Of a DNA stretch of 64,000 bases, positions 52,690 to 59,679 are shown one piece after another. The DNA lies in assembly GCF_028747205.1 (NCBI RefSeq), contig NZ_CP112880.1, positions 4,650,001 to 4,714,000 of the forward strand. Direction: 5' to 3'. The position numbers were made by a program, and so were the translations under genes. The notes under the pieces were generated by a model. That model was not told the DNA's origin. It ran no database searches and saw only the letters and a program-made list of their open reading frames with translations. This DNA comes from Streptomyces sp. CA-278952 (GTDB taxonomy: Bacteria > Actinomycetota > Actinomycetes > Streptomycetales > Streptomycetaceae). Position 1 is the first letter of the stretch; every line of letters starts with the position of its first letter.

Positions 52690-52880
52690 TGGCTGTGACC
52701 TGCTCTGATACGGCAAGGACGGGTAAGACGGTGAAAGACGGATCCGGGCAGCGTCTTGGGCGGCAGCGTCGGTGGTCGTGTTCGCGTTGCCGTCTTGGCC
52801 CCGGTCGCCGTCTCGCTAGCAGGCTGTTTGACCTGCGAGATCACGGCAGGGACGGCAGGGACGGTAACCAGGACGGCGGG
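52690..52880. repeat. cluster of GACGG/CCGTC pentamers
   Basis: GACGG appears repeatedly at short intervals (for example near 52717-52740 and 52858-52878), with CCGTC and CGTCTTG copies between (52752-52820). Dispersed direct and inverted pentamers of this kind can mark a replication or protein-binding region, but no initiator gene is recognised. Confidence 0.45.
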
Positions 52881-52882
52881 CC

Positions 52883-54196
52883 TCAGCCCTTGTCGAGGGC
52901 GGAGCGGGTGCCGACGGGGTGGACGGTGGGGCAGTACCGCCGCCAGCTGTCGAGGAACTTGTTGCGCGTGTAGCCCTTGCGCTGCGTTCCGTCGGCCATC
53001 CGGACGTTGCCCGGCCCCACGCCGAAGCTTCGCAGCAGCCTGCCCAGCTCGCGGGCATTCAGCCCACCGCGCCCCCACTCCGCCCATGGGCCCTCGGGGT
53101 CCTGGCGCAGGTGATGGAGGAGTTCCTCGGTGGACAGGCTGTCCACCTCTCGCTGGGCGGCGAAGATCCGACGGATGTCGGCGAGGATCCGCGCGCCGCC
53201 AGGATTGTCCTCCTCGGCGACCACTTCGGCAGCAACCATCCGCGCGCACGCCACTCGGGCTCGGCGCGGCCAGGACCCCCCGGCCAGTTCGGCGACGGTC
53301 ACCAAGGGCTCCCAGGTGTCGGCTGCACGGTCCTCGACCGGCATGTCCGGCTCAAGGATCGCGGCCTCCTCCAGAAGCGGGCGGGCCCACGCGTCTATCC
53401 GGTCGCGCAGCTCGTGCAGGGCAGGAATGTCACGACGAGAGCGGAAGGGCTTCACCCTTTCCCCTTCGGCCCGCCGACGCATCCGGATCACGACCGACCG
53501 GTCCATGATCGTGTCGGGCAGGTCGCCGATCCCCGCGATGGCCGCCATGGCGAAGGTGGCGAACTTGTGCGGCGTGTGGTCGTTCCCGACGACCCGAGTC
53601 ACGTAACGCCCACGCTGATGACCGGCGTTGAGCAGGCCACGCGTCTCCTCGTTCCGCTCCGCCTGCTTCGGCGTACCGAAAATAGTGTCCGCCTCGTCCA
53701 CCAGAAGCGTCGGCGGCTCCTCCTCGGTGATTGAGCGGAAGATCGCCGCCGGCGTGGTGTTGATCGTCAGCATCGGCTCGTGGACCGTCTCGGTCAGCAC
53801 GTCCAGGAGCCGCGATTTGCCGCACCGCTTCGCCGGCCCCACCACCGCCAGACGCGGCGCGTGCTGCCACGCGGGCTGCAGGTGTGTGGCCACCACCCAC
53901 AACGTGATCGAATCGAGCGCCTCCGCTGACGGCGGGATCATGAAGTGGGCTATCTGCGAGTGCAGTTCATCCAGCAGCACGGAGCCCTGCGTCGGCTCCG
54001 CATCGGGGAGGTACTGCAGCCCGCTTGGCGCCTGAGCCTCAGCGCCGCTGTCGGCGGCCGAACCGCCGGCCAGGCCCGGATCGGCGGCCACGGGCTGGGA
54101 GGCGCCCAGGTGGGCACCCGGCCGGCCCGGGATGGCGGTCGCGGGCCAGCTCGCCTTGGCGGGCTCGGAATAGCCCTTGGGGTTGCCGGGTTCCAC
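52883..54196 (-). CDS. DUF3631 P-loop ATPase of mobile elements
   Basis: 437 residues from GTG 54196 (GAGGAG seven bases upstream); the longer open frame lacks a start context. Walker A VVGPAKRCGKSRLLD (GKS at about 126-128), Walker B PTLLVDEADTIFG (about 166-171), then VGNDHTPHKFATFAMAAIAGIGDLPDTIMDRSVVIRM, typical of DUF3631 proteins related to plasmid helicase/primase partners. The C-terminal AREL-GRLLRSFGVGPGNVRMADGTQRKGY segment is also typical. Possibly replicative; no primase domain is fused. Confidence 0.88.
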   Translation of the reverse strand: MEPGNPKGYSEPAKASWPATAIPGRPGAHLGASQPVAADPGLAGGSAADSGAEAQAPSGLQYLPDAEPTQGSVLLDELHSQIAHFMIPPSAEALDSITLWVVATHLQPAWQHAPRLAVVGPAKRCGKSRLLDVLTETVHEPMLTINTTPAAIFRSITEEEPPTLLVDEADTIFGTPKQAERNEETRGLLNAGHQRGRYVTRVVGNDHTPHKFATFAMAAIAGIGDLPDTIMDRSVVIRMRRRAEGERVKPFRSRRDIPALHELRDRIDAWARPLLEEAAILEPDMPVEDRAADTWEPLVTVAELAGGSWPRRARVACARMVAAEVVAEEDNPGGARILADIRRIFAAQREVDSLSTEELLHHLRQDPEGPWAEWGRGGLNARELGRLLRSFGVGPGNVRMADGTQRKGYTRNKFLDSWRRYCPTVHPVGTRSALDKG

Positions 54197-54280
54197 TGGG
54201 CAGCTCCTCGTCTGGCGGTGGCGGGCTCGCCCGCCCTTTCCGCCGGGTCGGTTCTCATCGGATCGCTGGGGAGCTATGGG

Positions 54281-54306
54281 GCCTCCGGCGTTGCACCGCC
54301 GGAGGC
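54281..54306. terminator. hairpin between excisionase and DUF3631 genes
   Basis: GCCTCCGGCG / CGCCGGAGGC, ten perfect pairs, loop TTGCAC, in the 233-base gap. It could terminate the excisionase transcript or attenuate the DUF3631 gene. Confidence 0.65.
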
Positions 54307-54429
54307 TCTCCCCCTTCCCGCAGGCACTGGGGCACCGCGAGGGACCACGGACAGTACGGTCACGCCCGGCCGCAGTCCAGCCATTCTGTGTCAGCTCAGC
54401 GCAGAACCGTTTGCTACGCTCCCGCCCTC

Positions 54430-54660
54430 TCACGCGGCCAGACCCAACAGGATCAGCAGATCCGCGGTCACAACCCGGTAGGCGTTGCCCAGCCGCAGGA
54501 CCTTGCACGGGTACGCGCCGCGCTTTGCCAGCTCATACCCCTTGCTCCGCCCGAGCCCCAGGGCGCGGTTGCTGGTTTCGAGGTCAACGGCCACCGGCAG
54601 GGCTAGCAGGTCCTCACGACTCATCCCTTTCAGTGATCCCTCTGCGGTGTTTTCGCGCAT
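54430..54660 (-). CDS. excisionase-like HTH protein
   Basis: 76 residues from ATG 54660 (ATG 54624 also possible). PVAVDLETSNRALGLGRSKGYELAKRGAYPCKVLRLGNAYRVVTADLLILLGL is a winged MerR/Xis-type helix-turn-helix with the S-x-x-x-Y-E-L-x-x-x-G-x-x-P-x-x-x-x-R pattern of AICE excisionases. It directs the integrase to excise. Divergent from the XRE gene across 94 bp. Confidence 0.88.
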   Translation of the reverse strand: MRENTAEGSLKGMSREDLLALPVAVDLETSNRALGLGRSKGYELAKRGAYPCKVLRLGNAYRVVTADLLILLGLAA

Positions 54661-54742
54661 GCGCCATCCCCTTCGGTACAGCCGTCGGCGAACGCGGGCA
54701 TCACGTCCGGCTCCAGGCAGCCACCAACAAGAATCCACAAGC

Positions 54743-54762
54743 TAATGTGTCCGTATGACACA
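54743..54762 (+). promoter_or_regulatory. leaderless promoter with palindrome over the XRE start codon
   Basis: TAATGT at 54743-54748 is a -10-like hexamer six bases before ATG 54755. TGTGTC (54746-54751) and GACACA (54757-54762) form an inverted repeat centred on that start. No Shine-Dalgarno is present. Confidence 0.55.
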
Positions 54763-55435
54763 ACGTGGTGTGGATGATGAAGCGGACGACTTCCCGGAGT
54801 GGGTGGACCGGGTCCAGGCGAACGTGGCCGGCGAAGTCCGCCGCAGACGAAAGGAGATGGGGTGGAGCGCGCAGGAACTCGCCGACCGGTGCGAGCAGCT
54901 CGGGCACCCGATCCCGCGCAACGTGATCGCCAACATGGAGTCCGGCCGCAGGGCCGGCCTGCCACTGGTGGACGTCCTGGTCCTGGCCGCTGCCCTGGAG
55001 ACATACCCGCCCTGCCTGATCTTCCCGGTCGGCTACGTCGAACAGACCCAGGCGCTCCCCTTCGAGCACCTCGTGCCGACCTGGGACGCCCTGCGGCGCT
55101 TCACCGGCGAGCAGGAAGTACCGGGGCACGACGCCGGCCTCGTGCCCGACTTCGAAATTCACGCCAGCCTCGTGAGCACCGCCCTCGCTGCGCTCGACGA
55201 AGAAGAGCAGGCACGGTTCGCCGCCAAGACGGCAACCAGCCGCGCCCAGCAGGAAGAAGCCGAACGCAAGCGGACCGAGTACGCCGACCGGGCCGTGTCC
55301 GCGAAGTACAACCTTCGCTACCTCCGCCGAGACCTCCTCGGCGACGGGGCCACCCCGCCCGATCTCCCACCCGCACTCCACGACGTCGACCCGCCCGAAT
55401 GGGCCCCCGATACCACCACGGAGGAACGCCCTTGA
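54755..55435 (+). CDS. XRE regulator of the integration module
   Basis: 226 residues from ATG 54755. HTH_XRE at about 20-75 (VAGEVRRRRKEMGWSAQELADRCEQLGHPIPRNVIANMESGRRAGLPLVDVLVLAAALE), then a helical tail with EEQARFAAKTATSRAQQEEAERKRTEYADRAVSAKYNLRYLRRDLL. It occupies the position of a KorSA/phage-type switch between xis and int. No Shine-Dalgarno precedes the start, so leaderless translation is likely. Coupled to the integrase gene by TTGA. Confidence 0.88.
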   Translation: MTQRGVDDEADDFPEWVDRVQANVAGEVRRRRKEMGWSAQELADRCEQLGHPIPRNVIANMESGRRAGLPLVDVLVLAAALETYPPCLIFPVGYVEQTQALPFEHLVPTWDALRRFTGEQEVPGHDAGLVPDFEIHASLVSTALAALDEEEQARFAAKTATSRAQQEEAERKRTEYADRAVSAKYNLRYLRRDLLGDGATPPDLPPALHDVDPPEWAPDTTTEERP

Positions 55436-57105
55436 AGGGATCAACCCACCGCCGCTGCTACTGCCGCGACGCCGAGACCGGCAAGCCGCTCGGCAAGAAG
55501 TGCCCCAAGCTCACCAGCCGCAAGCACGGCTCCTACTCCATACGCCAGGAACTCCCACCCCGAGCCGATGGAATCCGCCGATCCTTCAGCCGTGCCGGCT
55601 ACGGCAGCGTCAAGGCTGCCCAAGTCGACCTCGACCACATACGGGCGCTTCTCGGCCTCGCCGACTCCGATGACTCCGAAGGTCTCGATCAGATCGCCGA
55701 GTTGCTGGAGAAGGTGGCAGACGAGAAGGCTCCGCTACCGGACATCGAGGCGACCCGTCGGCGCCTGAGCCACGGCCTGGACCTCACCAGCCGCCTCACG
55801 GTCGGCGAGTGGCTGGACATCTGGCTGGCGGGCAAGAAGGGGCGGCAGAGTGCAATCAGCCGCGACGAGAGCAATATTCGCGTCCACCTTCAGCCGCGCA
55901 TCGGGCACGTACGGCTCGACCGCCTTCGGGTCACTCACCTCTCGGAGATGTTCGAGGCCATAGCCGAGGCCAACGTCGAGATCGCCGAGGGGAACGCCGC
56001 ACGACGCAAGGCGTTCGAGGATCTCGCGCAGATTGCCTGGAAGGGGCGCGAGCCCCGCGCCCGCCGTAAGGCGATGAAAGCGGCCATCGCCGAGATGGAT
56101 CCCTACCGCCGCATTGTCGGTCCGGCGACGCGGCAACGTGTTCGCTCCACGCTGCGGGCAGCGCTGAACGCGGCGATCGCCCAGCAGCTGATCACCTTCA
56201 ACCCGGCCGCCCACGTCGAGCTGGAGGCCGGCAGGCGCCCCAAGGCGCTTGTGTGGACTGAGGAGCGCATCCTCCATTGGAAGCGCACCGGAGAGAAGCC
56301 CTCGCCGGTGATGGTCTGGACGCCGGAACACACCGGGCTCTTCCTCGACCATGTAGCCGAGGACCGGCTGTACGCGCTGTTTCACCTGGTCGCTTTCCGC
56401 GGACTTCGGCGAGGCGAGGCGTGCGGTCAGAGGTGGACCGACACGAACCTGGACGCCGGGCTCCTCACGGTCGCCAAGCAACTCGTTGTGAACGGCTGGG
56501 AGGTGTACGAGGACGATCCGAAGACGGACGCCGGAGCGCGCACCATCGCCCTCGACTCCGACACGGTCCAGGCCCTGACACGGCACCGTGCCCAGCAGGA
56601 CAAGGACCGCAAGGAGTGGGAGAGCGCCTGGGTGGAGACCGGAAGGGTCTTCACCCGTGAGAACGGAGAACTGCTCCACCCTGCCAACGTCACGCGGCGG
56701 TTCATCGAACTGCACGAGGAACTCGGTCTACCGCCGATCCGGCTCCACGACCTCCGTCACGGTGCCGCCACCCTGGCTCACGCGGCCGGTGCCGGCCTGA
56801 AGGACATCCAGGAGATGCTCGGCCACTCCTCGATCACCATCACGTCGGACACGTACACGAGCCTGCTCCCCGAAGCGGATCTGGCAATCGCAGAGGCTGC
56901 GGCCCGGCTCGTGCCGCGAGCGCGCACAATCCCCGAGAACATCGCTCCCGAGGCGGAGGCCGAGCTCGACGACGCAGAGTCTGCCGACGCGGAATCCGTG
57001 CCGGATGGTGCTGATCCGTTGGGGGAAATCCGGGAGATCAACTCCCCGTCCGCTCACGCACCGCTCACGCAAACGGCCTCGGACGAGAAGTCCGAGGCCG
57101 AGTAG
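55432..57105 (+). CDS. int: tyrosine recombinase (integrase)
   Basis: 557 residues from TTG 55432, GGAGG eight bases upstream, overlapping the XRE stop. The N-terminal CYCRDAETGKPLGKKCPKL segment is typical of actinobacterial element integrases. A SAM-like core-binding domain follows, then the catalytic domain with R326 (GLRRGE), H439-x-x-R442 (LHDLRHG), H465 (LGHSS) and Y475 (SDTYTS). All catalytic residues are present. The acidic tail ends in a hairpin 48 bases before the tRNA. It should recombine within the 52-bp core. Confidence 0.95.
   Translation: MKGSTHRRCYCRDAETGKPLGKKCPKLTSRKHGSYSIRQELPPRADGIRRSFSRAGYGSVKAAQVDLDHIRALLGLADSDDSEGLDQIAELLEKVADEKAPLPDIEATRRRLSHGLDLTSRLTVGEWLDIWLAGKKGRQSAISRDESNIRVHLQPRIGHVRLDRLRVTHLSEMFEAIAEANVEIAEGNAARRKAFEDLAQIAWKGREPRARRKAMKAAIAEMDPYRRIVGPATRQRVRSTLRAALNAAIAQQLITFNPAAHVELEAGRRPKALVWTEERILHWKRTGEKPSPVMVWTPEHTGLFLDHVAEDRLYALFHLVAFRGLRRGEACGQRWTDTNLDAGLLTVAKQLVVNGWEVYEDDPKTDAGARTIALDSDTVQALTRHRAQQDKDRKEWESAWVETGRVFTRENGELLHPANVTRRFIELHEELGLPPIRLHDLRHGAATLAHAAGAGLKDIQEMLGHSSITITSDTYTSLLPEADLAIAEAAARLVPRARTIPENIAPEAEAELDDAESADAESVPDGADPLGEIREINSPSAHAPLTQTASDEKSEAE
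57075..57099. terminator. hairpin at the integrase 3' end
   Basis: GGCCTCGGAC / GTCCGAGGCC with loop GAGAA, ten perfect pairs within the last integrase codons. It matches the hairpin at 32384-32408 in place and sequence. Confidence 0.75.
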
Positions 57106-57142
57106 GACCCCTAACTGGGGGAGAATCCCCAGGTCAGAGCGA

Positions 57143-57194
57143 TAACGCGTTGTGCCCCCGGCAGGATTCGAACCTGCGACACCCGCTTTAGGAG
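57143..57194. repeat. attR core (52-bp direct repeat)
   Basis: Identical to 32452-32503. It supplies the 3' half of the functional tRNA-Arg gene and ten bases beyond it. Confidence 0.93.
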
Positions 57195-57225
57195 AGCGGT
57201 GCTCTATCCCCTGAGCTACGAAGGC
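57153..57225 (-). tRNA. tRNA-Arg (anticodon CCT)
   Basis: 73 bases, no encoded CCA. Acceptor GCCTTCG pairs with CGGGGGC (two G-U pairs), D arm GCTCAGGGGATAGAGC, anticodon arm CCGCT-CTCCTAA-AGCGG (anticodon CCT, reads AGG), T arm GCAGG-TTCGAAT-CCTGC. The 3' half is element-derived; the gene is intact and should function. Confidence 0.97.
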
Positions 57226-57453
57226 CGGGATGTGTCGGAGGCCCCGTCGTGAAGACCGGGCCGCCGCCGACAGTGTAGCGGGTGGGTGAGCGCTGTTCCT
57301 CGGGCTTGTTGGTCGTGCGCCCGTCGGTGTCCCTGTGCTCTTCGAGGCTCCGAGGCTTCGAGGCTTCGCCGCGGTGCCTCGGGCGGGTCGGCTGTGATGC
57401 GCGTCACCGGAACCTGTCCGGGTGGGCGGACAAATCAGGGAGTGAACTACTCG

Positions 57454-58170
57454 ATGCACGCGCGTATCCGCGCGGGAGATCCGGATGCCTTCCGGGAGCT
57501 GTTCCGCGATCATGCCCAGCTCGTCTTCCGGCACGCCGTCCGGACCACCGGAGACTGGAGCGCGGCCGAGGACGTCGTGTCGCTGACGTTTCTGGAGGCA
57601 TGGCGGCTGCGCGGGAAGCTGCGGGACGAGGGGGAGAGCCCGAGGCCCTGGCTGATGGGCATCGCTGTCAATGTGCTGCGCAACACGGGGCGCGCCGCCC
57701 GGCGCCATGAACGTGCCCTGGCCAGGGTGCCGTTGCGGGACGTTCTGCCCGACTTCGCCGACGAACTCGTCGGGCGGATGGCCGACTCCGACGAACTTGC
57801 GGCCGCCAAACGCGCGTTGGGGAAACTGCGGCGTTCCGAACGGGAGGTGTTCGCGCTCTGTGTGTGGGCCGGTCTCGGTTACGCCGAGGTCGCGGAGGCG
57901 CTTGGCGTACCGGTCGGCACCGTGCGGTCCCGGCTGTCCCGTGCGCGGGCCCGGCTCCGCAAGCTCACCGACAGCGAGTTGCGGCGACCGGGCGGCAGGA
58001 GGGGACCCGGTGGGGCGGGGCCTCGCATGACGCAGCCCGGCAGGACGGGACCCGGTGGGATGGAACCCGGTGGGATGGAACCCGGTGGGATGGAACCCGA
58101 TGGGGCCAGCGGACAAATACAGGGTGGTCGCACCACAGCGGCCCGGTCGAACGAGGAGAGAACCCGATGA
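57454..58170 (+). CDS. ECF-type RNA polymerase sigma factor
   Basis: 238 residues from ATG 57454 (GTG 57442 possible). Region 2: AGDPDAFRELFRDHAQLVFRHAVRTTGDWSAAEDVVSLTFLEAWR; region 4: LGKLRRSEREVFALCVWAGLGYAEVAEALGVPVGTVRSRLSRARARL. A C-terminal low-complexity tail (GGMEP repeats) follows. It overlaps the membrane protein gene as ATGA, the usual sigma/CU044_5270 pair, so the membrane protein may act as its anti-sigma or effector. Confidence 0.9.
   Translation: MHARIRAGDPDAFRELFRDHAQLVFRHAVRTTGDWSAAEDVVSLTFLEAWRLRGKLRDEGESPRPWLMGIAVNVLRNTGRAARRHERALARVPLRDVLPDFADELVGRMADSDELAAAKRALGKLRRSEREVFALCVWAGLGYAEVAEALGVPVGTVRSRLSRARARLRKLTDSELRRPGGRRGPGGAGPRMTQPGRTGPGGMEPGGMEPGGMEPDGASGQIQGGRTTAARSNEERTR
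58050..58094 (+). repeat. 15-bp tandem repeats in the sigma factor tail
   Basis: GGTGGGATGGAACCC is repeated about three times and encodes GGMEP units. The frame is kept. Confidence 0.85.
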
Positions 58171-59396
58171 TCCGCACCCCCTGGCGGCGGCGCGAAGAGC
58201 CGCTCGACCACGCGGAACTGGCCCGGCTGCTGCCCGCACCCGGTGATCCGGAACTCTCCTCCGACCGTCTGAGCGGCCTTGAGGAGCACCTGATGACCGA
58301 GATCCGGAACCGGACGCCCGACCCCGCGCCCGACCCCGCGCCCGCCCCCGTGCCCGGTACCGCGCCCGACACCTCGACCGGCGCTCCGCCCGCCGGTCTG
58401 CATGAGGGAGCCCACGCCTCCCGGCCGGTCCGCCGCCCCGGCCGTCGCCCGGTCCTGGTCGGCGTTGCTGCCGCTCTTGCCCTGGCTGCCGCCGGGGTCG
58501 CCGGACTCGCAGGCAGCCCGGGCGGCTCCAGCGGTTCGGAGAGCCCCGGCCGCGCGGTCGCCCCGCCCGCCGGGGCCGTTCCCGCCCCGGTCGTCCAGGT
58601 GGTCCGGGGGAGCACCGCCGGGCTGGCGGGCGCGGTGGCCGACATCTCCGGGGCGGCGGCCAGGGCGGAGCTGCCCGAGCCGGGCCCGGGGCAGTTCCTG
58701 TACGTCCGGAGCGAGGTCTCCTGGCTGGTCTCCTGGGAGGGCGCCGACGGGAAGAACAAGAGCTACGTGGACAAGATCCATCCCCGCGAGGTCTGGATGT
58801 CGCCCGACGGCAGAAAGGGCTGGCTGATCGAGCCCTACAAGGAGGCGGTCGACCGTGGAGGCATCACGCTGGACGACCCCGAAGGAGGGGAGCGCACGCT
58901 CAACTCGCCCAGCTACGACTACCTGAGGACCTTGCCCACCGACCCGGAGATCCTGTTGAAGAAGATCTACGACGAGACCCGGGGCATGGGCAACGGTCCC
59001 GACCAGCAGGCCTTCAGCACCATCGGCGACCTGCTGAGGGAGCAGGTGGCTCCGCCGAAGCTGGCCGCCGGCCTCTACCGTGCCGCGGCCCGGATTCCCG
59101 GGGTGGTCCTCGTCGACGACTCCGTCGACGCGGCCGGCCGGCACGGGATCGCCATCGCCCGTACCGACGAGGGGGACGGCTCGCGCACCGAGTGGATCTT
59201 CGACCGCGAGACGTACACGTATCTGGGGGAGCGCACCGTGCAGACCCGCGATGCGGAGGGCATCAAGGCGGGCACGGTCAAGGGCCATACCGCGGTGACG
59301 GACCGGGCCGTCGTCGATGCCGTCAAGCAGCGCCCGGCCGGCTCGGCTCCGGGCGAGCGGGCGCCCGCCCCGGCCACCCCTTCCGCCGGAACCTGA
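58167..59396 (+). CDS. CU044_5270-family membrane protein
   Basis: 409 residues from ATG 58167. The cytoplasmic N-terminus has LDHAELARLLPAPGDPELSSDRLSGLEEHLMTEI, then a proline-rich stretch, one membrane helix (about 95-115, VLVGVAAALALAAAGVAGLAG) and a large outer domain (GQFLYVRSEVSWLVSWEG... REVWMSPDGRKGWLIEP). These features define CU044_5270 proteins, which accompany ECF sigma factors. Role unknown. Confidence 0.85.
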   Translation: MIRTPWRRREEPLDHAELARLLPAPGDPELSSDRLSGLEEHLMTEIRNRTPDPAPDPAPAPVPGTAPDTSTGAPPAGLHEGAHASRPVRRPGRRPVLVGVAAALALAAAGVAGLAGSPGGSSGSESPGRAVAPPAGAVPAPVVQVVRGSTAGLAGAVADISGAAARAELPEPGPGQFLYVRSEVSWLVSWEGADGKNKSYVDKIHPREVWMSPDGRKGWLIEPYKEAVDRGGITLDDPEGGERTLNSPSYDYLRTLPTDPEILLKKIYDETRGMGNGPDQQAFSTIGDLLREQVAPPKLAAGLYRAAARIPGVVLVDDSVDAAGRHGIAIARTDEGDGSRTEWIFDRETYTYLGERTVQTRDAEGIKAGTVKGHTAVTDRAVVDAVKQRPAGSAPGERAPAPATPSAGT

Positions 59397-59573
59397 CCCT
59401 TCTTGTCGCGCCCGCCCCGGCCACCCCTTCCGCCGGGACCGGAACCTGACCCTTCCTGCCGTCCCGGTCCCGGCCACCACCACCTCCGCCGGGACCGGGA
59501 CCGGGACCTGGCCCTTCTTCCCATGCCGGTCCCGGCCACCCCCTCCGCCGGGACCGGAACCGGATCCTCCTCC
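59360..59573. repeat. degenerate 50-60-bp tandem repeat over the gene end
   Basis: CCCCGGCCACCCCTTCCGCCGG followed by an AACCTGACCCTTC-like segment occurs about four times. The first copy holds the last codons and stop of the CU044_5270 gene; the others fill the following gap. Confidence 0.75.
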
Positions 59574-59679
59574 CGCCCGCGTCCGTGCGCCCTGCTCGTC
59601 CGGCCTTGGCGCCGCGCCCCCGTCCGCATAGCGTCTCGCGTAGCAGTCAGCGTCAGCGTCAGCGCGAGAGAGGCCGTCC

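Larger units (their letters stand above)
52416..52882. other. 467-base control region of the mobility module
   Basis: Lies upstream of DUF2637 and downstream of the DUF3631 gene. It contains iteron set 2 (52596-52658) and a cluster of GACGG/CCGTC repeats (about 52690-52880). No coding sequence is supported. Confidence 0.75.
32452..57194. mobile_element. 24.7-kb integrative (mobilisable) element in tRNA-Arg(CCT)
   Basis: Bounded by a 52-bp perfect direct repeat (32452-32503 and 57143-57194) that covers the 3' half of tRNA-Arg(CCT) from the anticodon loop. The integrase (55432-57105) lies next to the intact tRNA, with excisionase and XRE genes before it. A relaxase, MobC, DUF2637 and DUF3631 module and two blocks of cargo complete it. 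The repeat offset gives 24,691 bp. There is no FtsK/TraB translocase, no RepSA/RepAM/Prim-Pol protein, and no sign of decay in the mobility genes. Confidence 0.93.

Noticed and set aside
54197..54508. Longer N-terminus of the DUF3631 protein
   Set aside because: The extension is Arg/Pro-rich, has no start context and crosses the excisionase gene; GTG 54196 has a good ribosome binding site.
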